Origin: Gammaproteobacteria bacterium
GTDB lineage: Bacteria > Pseudomonadota > Gammaproteobacteria > Arenicellales > Poriferihabitantaceae
NCBI GenBank assembly: GCA_026709505.1
Contig: JAPOSW010000067.1
Span: 1-60,229, forward strand
Direction of reading: 5' to 3'
DNA length: 60,229 bases
Part shown: in pieces, positions 47,268 through 58,087 of the stretch
Layout: each line of letters starts with the position of its first letter
How positions within the stretch are numbered: the first letter of the stretch is position 1
Translations under genes and position numbers: made by a program
Notes under the pieces: generated by a model
What the model saw: the letters and a program-made list of their open reading frames with translations, nothing else
What the model was told of the DNA's origin: nothing
The model's database searches: none

Positions 47268-48167
47268 TTAGAACATGCCGATTCGCTCGTTAAAGCGAAT
47301 GCGATAAAGGAGTCGTTTCACTTTTTTTGATTCCGAATCGGTATAGGCATGTCTGCAATGCACAATGTTATTACACAAAATACCTTCGCCTTTAGCCAGG
47401 AGTATTGTCATCTTCCCGAGAAGAGGACCCGATAGTAACGCGTTAAGAGTCTCAATTGCTTGGGAAACTTTTGGGTCTTGCTTCCAAATAATATGATGTT
47501 TACGCTGGGTAAAGCGCATATAGAGGTGGTCATTTTCATCCAATGAATAAACGGGTCCTTCAAAGGCATCACGAAGAGTTTGTCCTTGGTCAATATTCTC
47601 TGGGATTTTTAACGTATCAGGCAGGCTTAAACACGCGATGAGATCGGGTGCTTGTTCCTGCATTTGAATATACAGCATCTCATGATCGATCAAACTGTTT
47701 TCACCTCCAGATTCTGCCGGATTCACGCAATGCATAACAAAACTTCGAACCTTACGGTTCTCGGGGTAGTAATATCCATCGGTATGCCAGTTCAAGGGTT
47801 TTGTTGTATAAGGAATATAGCGGCTGAAATTTTCCGGATCTTGTGTTCGGTCAGTAATGCAGGAGATATGATTCTTTCCAGATTCAGGATTCCCGATTGT
47901 CGACACCAAGCCTAACTGTCGGCACAGGGCCATGATTGCTTGCGGTGATTCGGAATATTCCGGGTTCAGTCGATACAACACGAAGTTTCGCCTCTGAACC
48001 TGCTCGACCAAGTGGTTATATTCATCTTCCCTGATCCTGAATGGATCGGCTATGTTTACTGGTGTATTCGTGTATTCGGCCCCATATCCATTCAGCTTTT
48101 GTTTTTTCCAGGACAGAAATTGCCGGTTGTTTGAGAATGCCCCCGAAGCGGCTGGTGAAGAATCCAT
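47268..48167 (-). CDS. TauD/TfdA-family Fe(II)/2-oxoglutarate dioxygenase
   Basis: Non-haem iron oxygenase. LNWHTDGYYYPENRKVRSFVMH holds the HxD metal ligands, and NNIVHCRHAYTD plus RLLYRIRFN carry the distal histidine and the 2-oxoglutarate arginine. Length (299 aa from ATG 48167) is normal; a TTG at 48194 would abut the rhodanese stop. Resembles clavaminate-synthase-like hydroxylases. Likely co-transcribed with the upstream rhodanese gene, 27 nt away. Substrate unknown. Confidence 0.85.
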   Translation of the reverse strand: MDSSPAASGAFSNNRQFLSWKKQKLNGYGAEYTNTPVNIADPFRIREDEYNHLVEQVQRRNFVLYRLNPEYSESPQAIMALCRQLGLVSTIGNPESGKNHISCITDRTQDPENFSRYIPYTTKPLNWHTDGYYYPENRKVRSFVMHCVNPAESGGENSLIDHEMLYIQMQEQAPDLIACLSLPDTLKIPENIDQGQTLRDAFEGPVYSLDENDHLYMRFTQRKHHIIWKQDPKVSQAIETLNALLSGPLLGKMTILLAKGEGILCNNIVHCRHAYTDSESKKVKRLLYRIRFNERIGMF

Positions 48168-48194
48168 CGGCGTGTCCCCGTGTGCCGGGCGCAA

Positions 48195-48899
48195 TTAAGG
48201 CTTGTAACTTCTCAACTCGCGTCGTTCGATCATGCGCCCCCACCATAAATTGTAAGGGTGGACCAGGTCGGTGGACGAGCTGCCATTGACCAGCTCTCTT
48301 TTCTGATTGTGCCAGCCAAACAAGCCATAACGAAGATTCAGGACATCATCAGGAGAATGTGACGAAGACTGATTGAGGACAATTTCTGCCATGTTTGAAG
48401 ATCGATATCCCACAGAGCAGTAAAAGACCACTTTGCGGCTGCGGATGCTGTCGCCATATCGGCTCAGAAATTCCTGTCCCGACATTTTCGGGTCAATCCG
48501 GACTGCCCCTTCAATGCGGCTGACCTTGAACTCGGATTCTTCGCGCACATCAAACAGCGAGACTTGCTCCCTTGAATTGTTGAGCATGCCCTCAAGTTGA
48601 TCGGCACTGATATGGACTACATCGGGATACTGTTGGCGAATTTTTTCCTGCTCCCTGACCAGATCGGCCTTGACCGGCAGGTGAAGCAAGCCAAATACGA
48701 TCACGCAGAACACCAGCGTGAATTTCCATTTGCAGGATCGGGGTTCAGCAATGCTGCTGACAGGACTTTGGATTCTATTCATTGTGATTGAGGAATTATC
48801 GGCAACGTGCACGCTCATTGCCGCAATTGCACACATGATCGTCTCAGCCGCCAGTTTGGTTTGCAGCTTGCTCGCCTGACTCGCACCATTAAATCTCAA
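48195..48899 (-). CDS. membrane-anchored rhodanese-domain protein
   Basis: About 75 N-terminal residues include a hydrophobic anchor (FTLVFCVIVFGLLHLPVKA); the rest is a single rhodanese domain: SLFDVREESEFKVSRIEGAVRI and VVFYCSVGYRSS, with the active-site cysteine. The mature domain would face the periplasm. Usual role is persulfide or thiosulfate sulfur transfer. The long N-terminus may start too early; an ATG at 48782 (MNRIQSP) is a plausible alternative. Followed by the TauD-type gene. Confidence 0.8.
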   Translation of the reverse strand: MRFNGASQASKLQTKLAAETIMCAIAAMSVHVADNSSITMNRIQSPVSSIAEPRSCKWKFTLVFCVIVFGLLHLPVKADLVREQEKIRQQYPDVVHISADQLEGMLNNSREQVSLFDVREESEFKVSRIEGAVRIDPKMSGQEFLSRYGDSIRSRKVVFYCSVGYRSSNMAEIVLNQSSSHSPDDVLNLRYGLFGWHNQKRELVNGSSSTDLVHPYNLWWGRMIERRELRSYKP

Positions 48900-49145
48900 A
48901 ACCAGGGTTTGTGTCTATCAAGCGGATACAGCCGCACCATCTCGGCTATCAATTACTTTGTCCCGATTCTTGCGTTTCGAGATTGAAACCCGATGACGCA
49001 AAAGACAGAAACAATTGCACAGGAATCATTCGCTGATAATCGGGCATTGCCCCTGATTCACTGGAACCGAAGCTAGGCGGTATTGTGCCATACACCGGCA
49101 TCAGTCAATCCTCTCGCCGCGCGGCCGTCAAATCCAGGCCGCAGA

Positions 49146-49430
49146 TCAGGCTTTGCTGTCCTCCTGTTGTTGGCTCCAGGCCTCGGGTAATTCAATGCCA
49201 TCACCGAATAGATAGGATTCCATTTGCTGGATGAGGTATCTTTTGTGTTCCCGGTCCCGGGGATTCAACTTGTATTCGTTGATCAAGATGGTTTGCTTGC
49301 CAAGCCAGTCCTGCCAGGCCTCAGAGGAAATTTCTTCAAAGATGCGTTGTCCCAACTCGCCCGGCCAGGTTGGCTTTTCAAGCCCTTCAGCCATTTTTCC
49401 CAGTTTTCTACAGTTCACCATTCGAGTCAT
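49146..49430 (-). CDS. yggX: Fe(2+)-trafficking/oxidative damage protein YggX
   Basis: Small gamma/betaproteobacterial protein that protects iron-sulfur clusters from oxidation. TRMVNCRKLGKMAEGLEKPTWPGELGQRIF and LINEYKLNPRDREHKRYL are diagnostic. Start at ATG 49430; the frame extends five codons further. 94 residues, normal length. Usually beside mutY, which is not here. Confidence 0.95.
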   Translation of the reverse strand: MTRMVNCRKLGKMAEGLEKPTWPGELGQRIFEEISSEAWQDWLGKQTILINEYKLNPRDREHKRYLIQQMESYLFGDGIELPEAWSQQQEDSKA

Positions 49431-49611
49431 TTTGCTATCCATCACTCGTTATTCTTCAGTATATTATGGCATGATTCGCGATTTGAAGATAAGCATTGCA
49501 TTGATCAGGATGAGTCATGGTTCTGATCCGAATCCTCAAAGTGAACTGACAAATCGGTTCCACAATTCCCAAAAAAGAAAAAAATTCCCGGTAACTCAAT
49601 CTGGATTGTAG

Positions 49612-50991
<1,380 letters not shown>

Positions 50992-51086
50992 TACCTTTAT
51001 CCATGGATTGATTTGTGGACATACAATCTTCTAAAGAGTGATATTACTATTTCTAACCGAGCGGAATTCAGTAGCAGACATTAAAG

Positions 51087-52478
51087 ATGAAAATCGAGAT
51101 AAAACAGCTTGGGGTAATTGGAAAGGCCGAATTTACGCTGGCTGATCTAACTATTATTTGTGGTGAAAACAATACTGGAAAAACATATGCAACATATGCC
51201 TTGTATGGTTTTCTGGATTCCTGGAATAGGTATTTTTCAATCAAGATATCAGACCGGGAATTTGATGGCCTTTTGAATGAGGGAAGTATTCAATTAGATC
51301 TCCAAAGCTATATCAGTGACGCAAGAAAGATCGTGAAATCAGGCTGCAGGAGATATTCCGAGCGTCTTCCCCATGTTTTTGCATCGTCCGAAAAGCGCTT
51401 CAAAGACAGTCAATTTCTAGTACATCTGGATTTCAAGACAATTCAGCCAACTTCTAGATATACCCGCTTAATGGGGGCGGCGAAGACAGACTTATTTTCG
51501 ATCAATAAGCATTCCGATTCATCTTTCGTCACCATATCACTTCTTGTTGAAAAGAAGAAATTGAAAATTCCCGAAGAACTGTTACGCGAAGTCATCAGCA
51601 CTGCCATCAAGGATATCATTTTCGGCCATTATTTCCCACAGCCTTTCATAGCAAGTGCGGAAAGAACAGGCGCCGCAATATTTCGCAACGAGCTCAATTT
51701 TGCGCGCAATAGGCTTCTCGAAGAAATGAATTCGAAAGAAAAAGAGCTTAATCCTTTCAAGTTGCTCTCCAAGATGTATTCTGATTATGCTCTTCCTGTG
51801 AAATCGAATGTTGAATTCACTCGTCAACTTGAAGATATTTCAAAAAAGGACAGCTTTATATCCGACCATTATCCAGAGCTTCTTGACGATTTTGCCGATA
51901 TTATTGGTGGGGAATATGTGGTCAAAAAAGATGAACTGTATTTTGTCCCCAAGAAGAAAGCCCGAGTAAATCTGACAATGGATGAGAGTTCAAGTGCGGT
52001 TAGATCTTTGCTTGATATTGGTTTCTATATTCGTCACAAGGCAGCCGAGGGAGACCTGCTCATGGTTGATGAACCTGAATTAAATCTACATCCGGAAAAT
52101 CAGAGACGGGTAGCTCGGCTATTTGCCAGGCTTGTAAATCTTGGGATAAAGGTGTTTGTCACCACGCATAGCGATTACATCATCAAGGAACTGAACACCC
52201 TTATCATGCTCAATCAGGGTCAAAAGAGACTTTTTGACCTCGCTGAGAGGGAAGGGTACATGAGGTCTGAGTTTTTAGACCCGGAAAAGGTTAGGGTGTA
52301 TATTGCTGAAGAAGGTTTGGTCGCACTGGACGGAGCACGGAAAAGAGTAAGACGCATAACCTTCAATCAGGCAGATATTAATGAAAATGGGATAGAGGCA
52401 CGAAGTTTTGATACTACAATTCAAGAGATGAACCGAATCCAGGAAGATATCGTTTGGGGAGGGAGTGGTGACGACTGA
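51087..52478 (+). CDS. AAA15/OLD-like ABC ATPase, first gene of a putative defence module
   Basis: 463-residue ATPase of the SMC/ABC-like group. Walker A is GENNTGKT with the strand LTIICG before it; ESSSAVRSLLDIGFYI replaces the signature helix, LLMVDEPELNLHPENQRR is the Walker B with D-loop, and VFVTTHSDYIIKELN the H-loop. Such ATPases power Gabija-, Septu- and PARIS-type anti-phage systems. It is followed 1 nt later by a PD-(D/E)XK-like gene, so the pair resembles an ATPase-plus-nuclease system. No TOPRIM domain is visible, so it is not an OLD nuclease itself. Codon use is AT-richer than murA. Confidence 0.82.
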   Translation: MKIEIKQLGVIGKAEFTLADLTIICGENNTGKTYATYALYGFLDSWNRYFSIKISDREFDGLLNEGSIQLDLQSYISDARKIVKSGCRRYSERLPHVFASSEKRFKDSQFLVHLDFKTIQPTSRYTRLMGAAKTDLFSINKHSDSSFVTISLLVEKKKLKIPEELLREVISTAIKDIIFGHYFPQPFIASAERTGAAIFRNELNFARNRLLEEMNSKEKELNPFKLLSKMYSDYALPVKSNVEFTRQLEDISKKDSFISDHYPELLDDFADIIGGEYVVKKDELYFVPKKKARVNLTMDESSSAVRSLLDIGFYIRHKAAEGDLLMVDEPELNLHPENQRRVARLFARLVNLGIKVFVTTHSDYIIKELNTLIMLNQGQKRLFDLAEREGYMRSEFLDPEKVRVYIAEEGLVALDGARKRVRRITFNQADINENGIEARSFDTTIQEMNRIQEDIVWGGSGDD

Positions 52479-52479
52479 C

Positions 52480-53013
52480 ATGGAAGTTCTATCAGAGATG
52501 CTCAATGAATCTGTTTTGGCAAATCAAAGATATCGCAATAATGAACCTATGATTGAACTTACAGAATTCGTTGGAACAAAATACACTGTAAGCATTAAGA
52601 ATCCGCCAAGTGATGCGCTTGTCATAAAGGCTGATTCCTTCCCAGCCGTTGATAGGTTTTTCAAATGTAAAAATGATGAATGCAAAAGAGCTGACTTCGT
52701 CATTATCAGCGCAATGAAGAAGAAAATAGTTTATATCGAATTGAAGCGCGGAAAAGACAAATGGAACAAGATTGTTAACCAGCTAAGAGGTGCACATTGC
52801 CTAATCCAATATTGTCAAAGTATTGGAATGGAATTTTGGGGCAAGTCAGATTTTCTAGTCGGCTATGGCAATCGCTACATCAGTATTAGGCATATCAGCA
52901 TCCCAAAGAGAACGACTCGAATAACGAAAGGCTTTAAGTCGAATGATTCACCCGAGAAGGCGACGAAGATTGATTGGCCAGGGGTTATTCAATTTGATCA
53001 AATTGCAGAATAA
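52480..53013 (+). CDS. PD-(D/E)XK-like nuclease partner of the ATPase
   Basis: 177-residue protein with a nuclease-like core: RADFVIIS (Asp72), IVYIELKRGK (Glu87, Lys89) and IVNQLRGAHCLIQY (Gln101). Start ATG 52480 follows the ATPase stop by 1 nt; GTG codons at 52465 and 52468 with GGAGG upstream could also serve. The last ~35 codons and the 3' flank recur in diverged form at 58088-58220, where no upstream part is left. Family name not recognised; nuclease role is inferred from motifs and context. Confidence 0.65.
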   Translation: MEVLSEMLNESVLANQRYRNNEPMIELTEFVGTKYTVSIKNPPSDALVIKADSFPAVDRFFKCKNDECKRADFVIISAMKKKIVYIELKRGKDKWNKIVNQLRGAHCLIQYCQSIGMEFWGKSDFLVGYGNRYISIRHISIPKRTTRITKGFKSNDSPEKATKIDWPGVIQFDQIAE

Positions 53014-53500
53014 ACCAAGGTATATTTTCCGTCTTTTTTGAAAAAGGGCGCTCGAATAAGCAACCCCGGTCCCCGTTATTTATTCTTCAGCATCATGTGC
53101 AATAACAAAACGAAATTTCTATTGGTTCATGCAAAGCAACAACTAGCACTGTTGCTGTGTTAAAGCAGCGTGCGTTAAGCAGTATTCAGAGTAAATTAAC
53201 GTCCAAACAATCTGGAAGATCTGACCGCAAACAAGCACATGATGACATCTTGAGGTAGGCAATTGCCTGCCTAGGTTGTGAGTGAAGTCATGCGGGTCCA
53301 CTCTAATTGGCGTGAGAAGGATGAGGGCATTAGTACCTATCGTTCGGTTTGTCAAACCGCTTCACGGATAACCAAAGCAGGCTCCAAAAGCATCTCTTGA
53401 AACCCTGAGAATATAGGGGGTATAGGCAATTGGTACAATTCTCAATTCTTCATGATATTTCATTCCATTGTTATGTCCCTGAACCTGCACATTATTTGGA
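52894..53500 (+). repeat. duplicated segment, copy 1 (decayed)
   Basis: Aligns with 58088-58661 over the nuclease tail, the intergenic region, the small ORF and the start of the protease. Long shared blocks include CCCAAAGAGAACGACTCGAA and CCAAACAATCTG/CTAAACAATCTG. The Fic gene lies right at its right edge, which cuts off the protease part. Confidence 0.85.
53199..53400 (+). pseudogene. decayed copy of the 66-residue small gene
   Basis: The start is ACG in place of ATG, an internal stop and indels break the frame, and the stop is TGA at 53398-53400. The intact homologue is at 58363-58563. Segments equal to its ERSHADILREA and YSNWHEKDKG parts are still readable. Confidence 0.75.
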
Positions 53501-55063
53501 AAATCCCCAATTTCGGATCCTTGCGTCTCCAAAGCCTTCGAAGACGCTCTGGACAATGCTTTCCAGTTCTTGCACTTCTCGATCTATAAGGGCAGAGAAA
53601 TCCTTCTCGCGTTTGCGTTTCGAAAGCGTGCCACCATTTTGACGAATGAACAGGATCAGGTTTTGCGCCAGCCGATCCGGCATGTCGATCATCTCCCTGA
53701 TTCTGGCCATGGCCTCATCATGCCTGCGGAGATAATCGATTTCTTCGGGCAGATCATGTTCCACCGTTCGCTCTACACAGGCGTAGAGGAATTCTGCCGC
53801 CGTTGTGCAATCGAAATACCGGTACAAATCGGCGGTATCGTTGAGCACCTCTACATTTTGTCTGGGCGTTGGATGCCATTCGATGAAATCCATTAAAGGT
53901 GCGGAATGGGCCTGCAGTGTTTTGCGATAATCATCGATCCTGTCCAGCATGACCGATGACACTGGAAATACCATGCCTGGCGGCATGTACTTGCGATCCG
54001 CCAGGACATGATGGATTAGGCAACGGTGAACACGACCGTTCCCATCCTGAAACGGATGGACATGAATGAACCCAAAGGCTGTCCCTGCAGCCTGCAGAAC
54101 AGGATCAAGCCCATCGTTTCGCATGCGGTTGTTGGCAGCCAGCATCCCTGTGCATAATGCCTCAAGATCCTTTGGTCGGGCACCGATGAATTCCGGCAAT
54201 GGGTTATTGAGATAATCTCTTTCACCAAGAAAAACGCCATCCGGGCGCAGGCCCGGAAAGACGAAACGCATATCTTTAATCAGCACTCCGTGAAGGCGGA
54301 GAATTTCTTCCATCGTAAGTTCGTTTTTACCGGCATGGAGTACCGCTTTGCCCCACTGTTCCAAGCGGTTGCGAGGAACGCGTTCGCCTTCGATTTCAAA
54401 ACTCGCCTGACTGTCAGACAACAGCAGGAAACTAGCGGCGCGTGTCAGAATATGCCGGCCGGTGCGGCCGGCCATTTCCGCGGCGCGTTCTGCAAGCCCC
54501 ATTGCAGTGAATGATTCAAGCAGTTCTGTCCTACGTATGACAGGACACCAGTCACCCTTGCCGAGCAGGTTGTCCCGAACCCTGTGACGCCTTGAAAGCC
54601 TTGCCTTTCCCGTAAAATAGCTTCTGGCATCCAGGGCGTTGATGGCCGTGACATTGGGTGCATCATCCACATCAATTGTCTGTCCGGTAAGAAGCTCATG
54701 GTAGAACCAGACACGCCTTGTGTGTGTGCCTGTCGGGGCAGACCTGACAAACTTTTCCAGTGCTGTCTTGGGTACCGAAACGCATGCACGCTTCAATATC
54801 AGCAGGTCGATATTTTCATGACGCAGGGCAAAGGTCAGGTGATCGGCGAGGCGGTCTCCGGGCCAGTAGCGCTTGTCGAATATACGAAACCCTCCCTTTT
54901 CACGATGGCCGCCTCCGATGTGCTTTTTCGACACGCAGCTTGGGTGTCTGACCGGTGCATGGATGCCGAGAGACTGGACAAGTGCAGCCCAGCCCGCAAG
55001 TTGGGACCCAGAGGGAACGACCCTGTCTTGAAAATAAGCACCTGTTTCCAAATCTAGGCGCAT
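53492..55063 (-). CDS. Fic-domain AMP-transferase (class II, self-inhibited)
   Basis: 523 residues. The catalytic Fic motif is HPFQDGNGRVHR (336-347). An upstream SFEIEG (221-226) matches the (S/T)xxxE(G/N) inhibitory motif of class II Fic proteins, where a glutamate blocks ATP. The preceding ~200 residues form a separate domain; EFIGARPKDLEALCTGMLA is the usual helix before the Fic core, and a winged-helix-like part follows. Likely AMPylates proteins when relieved of inhibition. Its GC content is higher than its neighbours' and its 3' end coincides with the edge of the duplicated segment, so it was probably inserted there. Confidence 0.88.
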   Translation of the reverse strand: MRLDLETGAYFQDRVVPSGSQLAGWAALVQSLGIHAPVRHPSCVSKKHIGGGHREKGGFRIFDKRYWPGDRLADHLTFALRHENIDLLILKRACVSVPKTALEKFVRSAPTGTHTRRVWFYHELLTGQTIDVDDAPNVTAINALDARSYFTGKARLSRRHRVRDNLLGKGDWCPVIRRTELLESFTAMGLAERAAEMAGRTGRHILTRAASFLLLSDSQASFEIEGERVPRNRLEQWGKAVLHAGKNELTMEEILRLHGVLIKDMRFVFPGLRPDGVFLGERDYLNNPLPEFIGARPKDLEALCTGMLAANNRMRNDGLDPVLQAAGTAFGFIHVHPFQDGNGRVHRCLIHHVLADRKYMPPGMVFPVSSVMLDRIDDYRKTLQAHSAPLMDFIEWHPTPRQNVEVLNDTADLYRYFDCTTAAEFLYACVERTVEHDLPEEIDYLRRHDEAMARIREMIDMPDRLAQNLILFIRQNGGTLSKRKREKDFSALIDREVQELESIVQSVFEGFGDARIRNWGFSK

Positions 55064-55392
55064 GGACTGAAAACCTGTCGCTTAAAGTGAACGGAATTGA
55101 CAATATACAGAAAAAGCCAGAAAACATGCATATTTATCGAAAAGCCCTTATTAAAATCGAAATGTATTTCAATTATAGTATAAAAATCGAAAATAATTTG
55201 TTCCTGCATGTACGAGGTAATGCTCAAGCAAAAGCCTCGTGTTGCGATTTCTGATCAAAATGGGGTTACGGTTAACACCCTTGCCTACACCATATCCGCC
55301 ACAGCCGGCTGTATGACATCAATGTTCCGACCTATATCAGTCCAAACAATAGGGGTCCGGTTATATTCCGGTCGAGAGGTGCAGCGGCCTGT
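55064..55392. other. 329-bp AT-rich stretch upstream of the Fic gene
   Basis: Contains the presumed Fic promoter (AT-rich 55140-55205) and short ORFs without motifs. Confidence 0.5.
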
Positions 55393-55698
55393 ATGGGTAC
55401 TCGACGAGCTGGTTTCGATTGGTTGCATTTAGCACTGGAGCAGGACCGCTCTGCTGGCGGGACGACCGACGCACTGCAGGTCGGGTTCTGTTTTGCCCCG
55501 CCCTGTCATTCCTGGGAGCGAGGCTTGAACGAGACCGCCAAAGGGCTGGTTCACCAGTACTTTCCCGGGGGCACGGAGCTGCGCATGATCCCGGCATAAC
55601 AGGTTCAGGAAGCGGAGGACCGCCTCAACCGCCGCCTTCGCAAGTGCCTGGGCTGCCGAACCCCGCATGCAGTCCTTCACGGGCTGGAAGCCGCCTGA
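55393..55698 (+). pseudogene. IS30-family transposase C-terminal fragment
   Basis: FCFAPPCHSWERGLNETAKG, LVHQYFPGG and, after an in-frame TAA at 55597-55599, QVQEAEDRLNRRLRKCLG match the C-terminal catalytic part of IS30 transposases (the WERG-NEN-NGLIRQYFPKG motif). The N-terminal two-thirds are missing. GC-rich compared with its flanks. Confidence 0.8.
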
Positions 55699-56264
55699 GC
55701 GAAGGCCCGGGACAGGACGTGCACAGAGCCTCCACCGGCTGACTGTGATGGCCTGAAGCCACCGTCATTCGTTGGTCCTCTTTCCCTGGCGGGTTCGCCG
55801 ATTCAAGTCGAAGCGGCTCGCGCCGCGGGTTCCCGTGTTCTGCCACAGGGGCAGAACCGGGCGCTTCGCGCCGGTCGGCCAGGAAGGGACATCTCCCGGG
55901 ACACGGGCTGTCCGGGAGAGTCCCGGCCGCATCGCGCAGCAGCCTTGGATGGCAAATGCACAAACCTGCTCGCAAGGCACTGGCCTGAGCCCGTTTGGAC
56001 GCATGGGAATTCTGCGACTGACGAAAAACCGGAGGTTTCTGGCAGAAGCGACCAGCTAGGTGCCGGAACGGGGGTTACAATGCCCGACAGTCCCGGGTAG
56101 CATTCCAGTCATGGTGAGACTGCAGCCATCACTGGCCAGAATGAGCGCCTGCAGGCGCTCATTCTGCACTCCCGCTCATGCGTTCCGATACCGTCCTGTT
56201 CACGGGCTGGTAATCGGGTGTCAGTGTTGCACTTCGGACTTGAACTGGGGAATGAAATTTGCAC
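55699..56264. other. GC-rich scar of mobile DNA
   Basis: No intact gene. It holds a perfect 30-nt palindrome (56137-56166) and, at 56227-56245, GTTGCACTTCGGACTTGAA, which resembles the ends of IS30-type elements. Composition returns to AT-rich at the start of the next gene. Confidence 0.4.
56137..56166. repeat. perfect 30-nt palindrome
   Basis: Centre CCTGCAGG; arms CAGAATGAGCGCC and GGCGCTCATTCTG with no mismatch. About 100 bp upstream of the next gene and inside the IS30 scar. Confidence 0.8.
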
Positions 56265-57275
56265 ATGAAAGAGGTAAGAGAAAATTACAATATTTGGCAA
56301 ATTGGTAGTGGTACAAGAGGCCGAGACTACTCAAGTACATTCATGGAACACAGTGTTGCTCTGATTGGCCCTGGTTATTCTGGTGAATGGCGTTCTGATG
56401 GGTCTAACGATAGCTTTACTAATAAAAGTGACGCTAATTGTGTTAGAACAATGGCACAGCGTATCAAAAAAGGAGACATTTTAATTCTTCGAAAGGGTCG
56501 GGAAACGATATGTGCAATTGGTTTGATTGTCTCGAAATACGAATATCTAGACCAGTTTGATAATGTCCATGGCTGGGATCTTCAACATGCAAGAAGAGTT
56601 CTTTGGATTCGCAGAGAACACAGCTTTAGCCAATCTGTGTTCGGAGCAGTGCCAAGAAGAGTTGCTTCTGTCAACAAGCCTGAAGTTCGAGAGTATATTG
56701 ATAAATTTGTTAGGCAGACACACTCTGAGTGGCTGAACGGTAAACTACCATGTTTGCCACCAAAAGTACCGGAACTTGAACTTGGGAAAATCCCAGAAGG
56801 GCTTAAAGGAATCATTTGTCGAATTAAACGCACGCGCGATTTTTACTATAAAAATGGTTACCCTACCGAGAGAGAGTTGGTCGCACACTGCGTTGTTCCT
56901 TTTCTTCGTTCACTGGGTTGGTCAGAAGAACAAATTGCATTAGAGTGGAGAGTTGAGCGCAGTAAAGTCGATGTGTGCGTATTCTCAAAATGTCCCAGAA
57001 CCCCAGGGAATTGTCACTTTCTCGTTGAGGCGAAAGAATTAGATACTGGACTTGAGGGCGAGGCGCTAAATCAAGCAGTGAAATATGCCTCCCAAATTGG
57101 TGTTCACCGTGTAGTGATGACAAACGGAATGGAATATTACATGTATCAAACAAGTACTGAAATGGATCCAGAAGAATTTCGTACCGAGCACTTTGAATGT
57201 ATTGGCTCAGCTGACTTGTATTGCTTGAAAGAAGGGGCATTGGATTTGTTCAAGCATATGAGTTGTCCCCAGTAG
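56265..57275 (+). CDS. PUA/EVE-like domain fused to a restriction-endonuclease-like domain
   Basis: 336 residues. N-terminal half: YNIWQIGSGTRGRDYSSTF, IKKGDILILRKGRETICAIG and VIS-type strands fit a PUA/EVE-like barrel of the kind that reads modified bases. C-terminal half: YPTERELVAHCVVPFLRSLGW, KVDVCVF, FLVEAKELDTGLEGEAL and QAVKYASQ give the D...ExK...Q order of HsdR_N-type nuclease domains. Together this suggests a modification-dependent restriction enzyme. ATG 56265 is preferred to TTG 56259. Lone gene. Confidence 0.6.
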   Translation: MKEVRENYNIWQIGSGTRGRDYSSTFMEHSVALIGPGYSGEWRSDGSNDSFTNKSDANCVRTMAQRIKKGDILILRKGRETICAIGLIVSKYEYLDQFDNVHGWDLQHARRVLWIRREHSFSQSVFGAVPRRVASVNKPEVREYIDKFVRQTHSEWLNGKLPCLPPKVPELELGKIPEGLKGIICRIKRTRDFYYKNGYPTERELVAHCVVPFLRSLGWSEEQIALEWRVERSKVDVCVFSKCPRTPGNCHFLVEAKELDTGLEGEALNQAVKYASQIGVHRVVMTNGMEYYMYQTSTEMDPEEFRTEHFECIGSADLYCLKEGALDLFKHMSCPQ

Positions 57276-57351
57276 CAAGAGAACTGATAGGGAATCATGT
57301 CTATACTGGTCCCAAATAGGTAATCATAAGTAGGCGTAACTGAATAAATTG

Positions 57352-57384
57352 CCCCAATTCCACTATTTCATAGTGGAATTGGGG
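57352..57384. other. perfect 15-bp hairpin
   Basis: CCCCAATTCCACTAT, loop TTC, then the exact complement. No T-run follows directly, so it is not a standard terminator, though it lies 77 nt after a stop codon. Confidence 0.7.
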
Positions 57385-57432
57385 ATGTAATGAATAAAAA
57401 ACATTTTGAAATTGTGATTGCTTATATAGCGT

Positions 57433-57840
57433 GTGAATAAACCTGTTTTAGAAGATGTTATAGAAAAAGGCGTAGTTACCTTGTTTTGTGGTTCTGCCGC
57501 GGTCAAAAAATCCGCTCGGTTGGGACAATACTATGCGGGACCCGGTAACCAGTTTTGGCCAATCCTGCACCAATCGTGCTTTACCAAACATCTCCTGACC
57601 CCACAAAAGTATGGTCAAGTCGTAAACTTTCGTATTGGGTTGACCGACTTGGCAAAATTCAAATTTGGAAACGACTATGAAATCCCTTCGCTTGCCTACC
57701 AATCAGACCCGCTCTTGGAAAAAATCCATTACTATCAACCTCGTTTTCTTGCCCTTGTTTCAAAGACAGTTGCAAAGTCCTTCATGAGTGATGTATTCGG
57801 CATCCAAGCGTTGCATACGGAAAGCAGATTAATGATGTGA
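57433..57840 (+). pseudogene. truncated mismatch-specific DNA glycosylase (MUG-like)
   Basis: TLFCGSAAVKKSARLGQYYAGPGNQFWPIL and VVNFRIGLTDLAK are the N-terminal and central motifs of MUG/TDG glycosylases that remove uracil or thymine from mismatches. The frame ends at 135 residues, ~30 short of the family, and lacks the LPSTSG-like end motif. The last 15 residues (FGIQALHTESRLMM) do not fit, so it is probably broken by a shift or deletion. GTG start at 57433. Confidence 0.7.
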
Positions 57841-58087
57841 ATCAAACTCAAATCTAGCTACTTCCTCCTACATCGGCACGAGCGAAAAGATATTGGCAGG
57901 AAAAACCTTGGCATGATCTCGCAAAACATCATAATCAGCACATTGCGAGTCTTGCTACCCCTTGAATGACATACTATCCACAACACAAGCCATGTCCACT
58001 CGGCAAATAATTGAACATGTATATATGACCAAGCAATGAACTCTGCATTACCCAGCTTGCATCGCCTCACTCAAAACTAATTGGGGG
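57841..58087. other. 247-bp stretch before the second duplicated segment
   Basis: No recognisable gene. It does not align by eye with the body of the nuclease gene, so the second copy of the module seems to have lost its 5' part here. Confidence 0.4.
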
